A stretch of DNA of 64,000 nt from Caprimulgus europaeus. Lineage: Eukaryota; Chordata; Aves; Caprimulgiformes; Caprimulgidae. Shown piece after piece: positions 60,401-64,000 of the stretch. Position 1 is the first letter of the stretch; each line of letters opens with the position of its first letter. The translations under genes and the position numbers were made by a program. Where the stretch lies: positions 31,500,037 to 31,564,036 of the forward strand of contig OU015525.1 of NCBI GenBank assembly GCA_907165065.1. The letters run 5' to 3'. The notes beneath the pieces are model-generated. The model was given only the letters and a program-made list of their open reading frames with translations. It did no database searches and was not told the DNA's origin.

Positions 60401-63400
60401 AGCAGAATGATCCCAGATCTCTTTATTCAAAGCCCTCAGTGATGTTTCACCAGCTGATGTTGTGAAGCGACATGGTTGCACTAACCTCTTTGATTCTTTG
60501 GTCCTATTTATTTAAAAAAAAAAAAAAAAAGGAACACCAAAATAAAGAACTCGTCATATTGGTTTTTGGTAGCTCTATGGTAAATCCAGGATTCATTCAT
60601 TTTCTTTGTAATAGTCGGCAAGATTCTCTTCTTCCTGAAGAAGACTGAAAGAAATTAAAAATAGTAACATAAAATTGTGAAGTATTACAGTCACTCACAC
60701 AGTGACCTGGATAATTCTTAAGGTATACCACAGATTTGCTGGGGGGTTTTATGGTTTTGTTTTTTTCTGTGAGAACAATTCAGAATTGGTAATTTGTCAA
60801 GGGAACTTGGGAAATTCCTCTTTCCAATCTGTAAATGAGGCTAATATCGATCATGCTTCTCAGAAAAGGCTTTTTTCTGAAGACAAAACCATTTTTCAGA
60901 CACAGCTATAGAACATGGCTGTATGTTAAACATTTCTTGTTTAACAGAGAGGACAAAAACATATTAGTGGGATGCTGTCTATATTTAAAATGCCCCAGTC
61001 AATAGGAATGTCCCTGGAGTAAACAGTCTGGGGTAGTTAATCCAAGGATGCTGTACTCCAGAAATATAGGCATGGCACTACTATTGGTGTTATTCTTTCA
61101 GGAGAAGCAATCCTCATAAAACAGCATCAAGATTTGATATCTGGGGTACACATATAGAAGTAGTTGTTTTGTCTTAACCAAATGATAAGCCAAGTTCAAT
61201 TTTCTACCATATTGACAAAAGGAATTCAAAAAATGAGACAAAGTACACGGAAAAGGTAAGAACTGTAAGTGAATATGGAGGGCTAGGATATTAGATGTAT
61301 GAGAGGATGTATGATGTTGCAACACAAAAGAAATGAAGGATATGACTTCTGAAAAAAAAACCCCAAAATCCTCTTAATAAATAGACCAGTGAAGAGATAA
61401 AAGTAGCTTGACAATTTAGCAGAACTGTTTGTAGATATTTAAGCAGCAGGAACATAAAAAACAGGGAAAAAAAATAAAAAGAGAAAGGTGAAACTAAAAC
61501 ATTTTCTCCATGGTTACAGTAAGATTAATTGGGTAATGATCAATAAAGATGGAAGTTTTAACTCCACTCCCTTTCAGTACAAGAAGGTGGAAGGGATCAT
61601 GAATGTGCTCTACAACAGGGTACAAGATACCTGTGTTTATTTGGCTTAATTGTGAACTCCCCATTTATTGATACCTTAAGCCCCAGAGGGACTTTGTACA
61701 GCTCTGAGGCCTCCAAGCTGAGCAAAAGGGACTTGCAGTTATAATCTACAAGGAATAATAGGCTAGGGTGGAAGTCACCTAAAACATTCAATAGGAATCA
61801 CTAAGGGCAAAGGAAGGTCTTAAATCATTGCATGTGGTGATATCCTAAGCACCTGACACAGCACTATTGAAAATTCAGAAACCTGAATCTGTGCTAAGGG
61901 TAGACATGAAAGATCTTTCAAAATAGATCCTCAAATAATTGTAATCCAATATTTTTGTGGATCTATTCCACAGACAGAAAATAGAAGCAACTTTGGAAGT
62001 TCTTGACTCAGCAGGGCTAATGACTCAAAGAATCATTGTCAGCTCTGGGTACTGGTCAGATCTGTCTCTGACTCCATATCCCGTTCTTACATCATCCCAG
62101 AAGGGTGTCTTATTTTATCCAGACTTGGAGATATATGAAAAATCAGTGCATCTTGAAAAACTAGGCAGAGGTTTGCATCTAAATATACCAAATATGTAGA
62201 GAGATAATGCTTTTATTGGAAGCAGGACTTCTACAAATGCAAATGGTATGAATTTGCTTAGCTATTAACTCAGTTTTATAGAGCTGTAAGCTGGGGAAAA
62301 ATGTAACAGAAAAGTTAATGGAGGCATTTAATAAAGGGCAATGAGCAGGCACCATAAATCTAAGCAGGAACAGACATTAGAGAAATGTATGCAGCAGATC
62401 ACTCAGAACAGGAAGGATTCCTTAACTGCAGGACATTTAGCTTAATGCTATTATGTATGAAATGGCCCTTACACATCCTAACAAATCACCAGCAAGTTTA
62501 TTGTAACTTTCATTGCAAAACAGTTTTGAAAACTTTGGTAGGATTTGCAAGGATTCTTGGAGCCTAAAGTAGATGTTTCAGATGCACCTGTATCAGGACA
62601 GCAGGTGTCTGATTGCCCTTTGTCAAGTAAAACACAAACAGTATGAAAAGCTCATCTGTGATCTTCAGCTATCCGTAAAGCACTCCCCTGTATTTCTTTC
62701 ACACATGAAGGAGGTCTTTTTTACTCTTTCTGCTTTCCCTGTGCAGAGGTGTATTCTGCCTTTCTTGCAAAGGAGAAGAGGGAGGTAGCAGAGGTAGTGG
62801 AGAAATCAAGCCTCTATCGTTTCCTAGGAGCTTCACTAACAGCTTTGAAAACTGATGATGGAAGCATAATGCTCCTATTGCAATGCTTTGCAATTTCAGG
62901 ATACCTGTGGTATGAGGAAGGAGAGCTTGGTTGCCAAAAATTACAGCCAGACAATGTGCTGCTAGTTCTTTTGCCCATGGACTTCTATAAAAAAGCTTTT
63001 AAGACCAGAACCTGATTGCAAGCCAAGACAGTTTCCTGTTTTTTTCTCTTCGGTCAGTAACAGTTGCCAAGAACAGGGTTTGTACCTGGGATAGTTTCAG
63101 CTGGAAGGATCTTTGCTTGGAGCTGAGTCCTCACCTATTGCTTCATAAAGTTTTGGAGGAAACCATTATAGGATCTATGTAATAAGATGTCCCTGCAGCA
63201 AGCTATTTTATTACCTAAGGGCCTCATTTATTTATTTTATTTTATTCATCCTTGGAATGACTAGCACTCCCATTGACATATGCTGGGCTCCTACCTGGCT
63301 AGAAATCGAACTTGGATTTTTAAGTGTGATCCAAAAATAATAATTGTATACATCAAGAAGAGAGGAAATGCAGTACATGCATTTTCATCTCTCCCTGTGT

Positions 63401-64000
63401 CTTTATATGTACACACCCATTCACGGACACATACACATGCAGAAAAACACACTAAGAGAGGAGAAACTACGTAAGCCACTTTCTGTAGTCATCTGCCAAG
63501 TGCAGGAAATTCTTCTGATGGTTTTAAATATGTTTCTGAGGTCTATAAATTACCTAGGAAGGTATCTATAGAAGGTAGCTATGTGGTGCATTATGTAGCT
63601 GTTAAATGTAGTTAGTAAATAGTAGCATAGGACTGCTACAAGACTACAGTAAATGCTAATGGAAAATCCCTCTTTTCAGATTTTAAAGAGGAGTTATTTG
63701 TCACTGTAAGTTATAGCTCTGTTAATACTTGAAAGTCCGTGTACGTAAATTGCTATTCCTACATGAAGTCTCATTGACTTGCTATCATGCAAACCTATCA
63801 CATTTTCTTTCCCCACTGCATATGAAAAAGAAGTTACGATTTTTCTGTTTGCAGCTCTTTTTATATAATCTCTCAGTTTTACCATCCAAATCCTTGCAAA
63901 CATAGTCTTTAAAATCTTTCAACTCAGACCACTATTTCATTTGGAAAATGGTAAGTATGGCTCTCTGTTGTCTTCCTCTGGATTTCCTTGAAAAGACCTG
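57407..64000. other. Noncoding, no recognised feature
   Basis: AT-rich unique DNA to the end of the window. A17-A18 lies at about 60514-60530. A weak resemblance to old sauropsid dispersed repeats (CATTAAAATCAATGGAAGTT) lies at 59380-59405. Frames at 61957-62199 and 62749-63015 look protein-like in composition but lack domains, splice context or company. Confidence 0.5.

Noticed and set aside
62749..63015. 88-codon frame with protein-like composition
   Set aside because: Not recognised; overlaps a minus-strand open frame and lacks any supporting signal.
1..64000. tRNA, snRNA, CpG island, telomere repeat, CRISPR array, prokaryotic operon signals
   Set aside because: None seen on reading both strands; the bird repeat content makes prokaryotic features irrelevant.

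Overview
This window looks like noncoding DNA from a bird nuclear genome. The evidence is a set of CR1 LINE fragments with the avian 3' end (near-repeats of ATTCTATG, or the reverse complement starting TCATAGAAT/CACAGAATC), a degraded solo LTR of the avian ERVL-like type (GATATTCCAT upstream element, ATTAAA polyadenylation signal, C/G-rich U5), and an overall AT-rich, repeat-poor texture with very few CpGs. I cannot name the species or the locus. I found no exon, tRNA, rRNA, snRNA, CpG island or CRISPR array that I can support. The longest open frames lie on CR1 copies (some antisense), on microsatellites, or in unremarkable sequence with no recognisable domain. I read the window as intergenic or deep intronic.

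Layout: 1.3-1.7 kb solo LTR; 4.38-4.75 kb GC-rich block with an LTR-like signal; 6.5 kb AT-rich pentamer repeat; 7.7-8.6 kb very old CR1 split by an insertion of about 325 bp, followed at once by a younger CR1 tail (8.84-9.23 kb); 9.2-28.7 kb almost free of recognisable repeats, with several dense AT-site blocks that read like conserved noncoding elements (11.4-12.25, 22.45-22.75, 24.0-24.2, 25.96-26.25 kb). Next, 28.7-38.3 kb is the repeat-rich part: the longest CR1 (28.68-29.89 kb, reverse-transcriptase palm plus C-terminal part, dead), a second CR1 (34.37-35.02 kb), an old sauropsid dispersed repeat (about 35.17-35.72 kb), a tiny minus-strand CR1 tail (35.80 kb) and a minus-strand CR1 of another subfamily (37.84-38.34 kb). 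From 38.3 to 64 kb the DNA is again mostly unique, with a minus-strand CR1 inside a GC-rich block (50.92-51.18 kb), a short CR1 tail (53.19-53.37 kb), a (TA)n run and an exceptional perfect (GAAAA)32 array at 57.2 kb.

No genes work together here. What function there is would be cis-regulatory. The candidate blocks are proposed only from base texture and clustered short motifs and need cross-species alignment. I did not find a convincing undescribed biological system. The items most worth checking are the 32-copy homopurine pentamer, the nested insertion in the old CR1, the GC-rich blocks of unknown origin, and the regulatory candidates at 11.9-12.25 and 22.45-22.75 kb.
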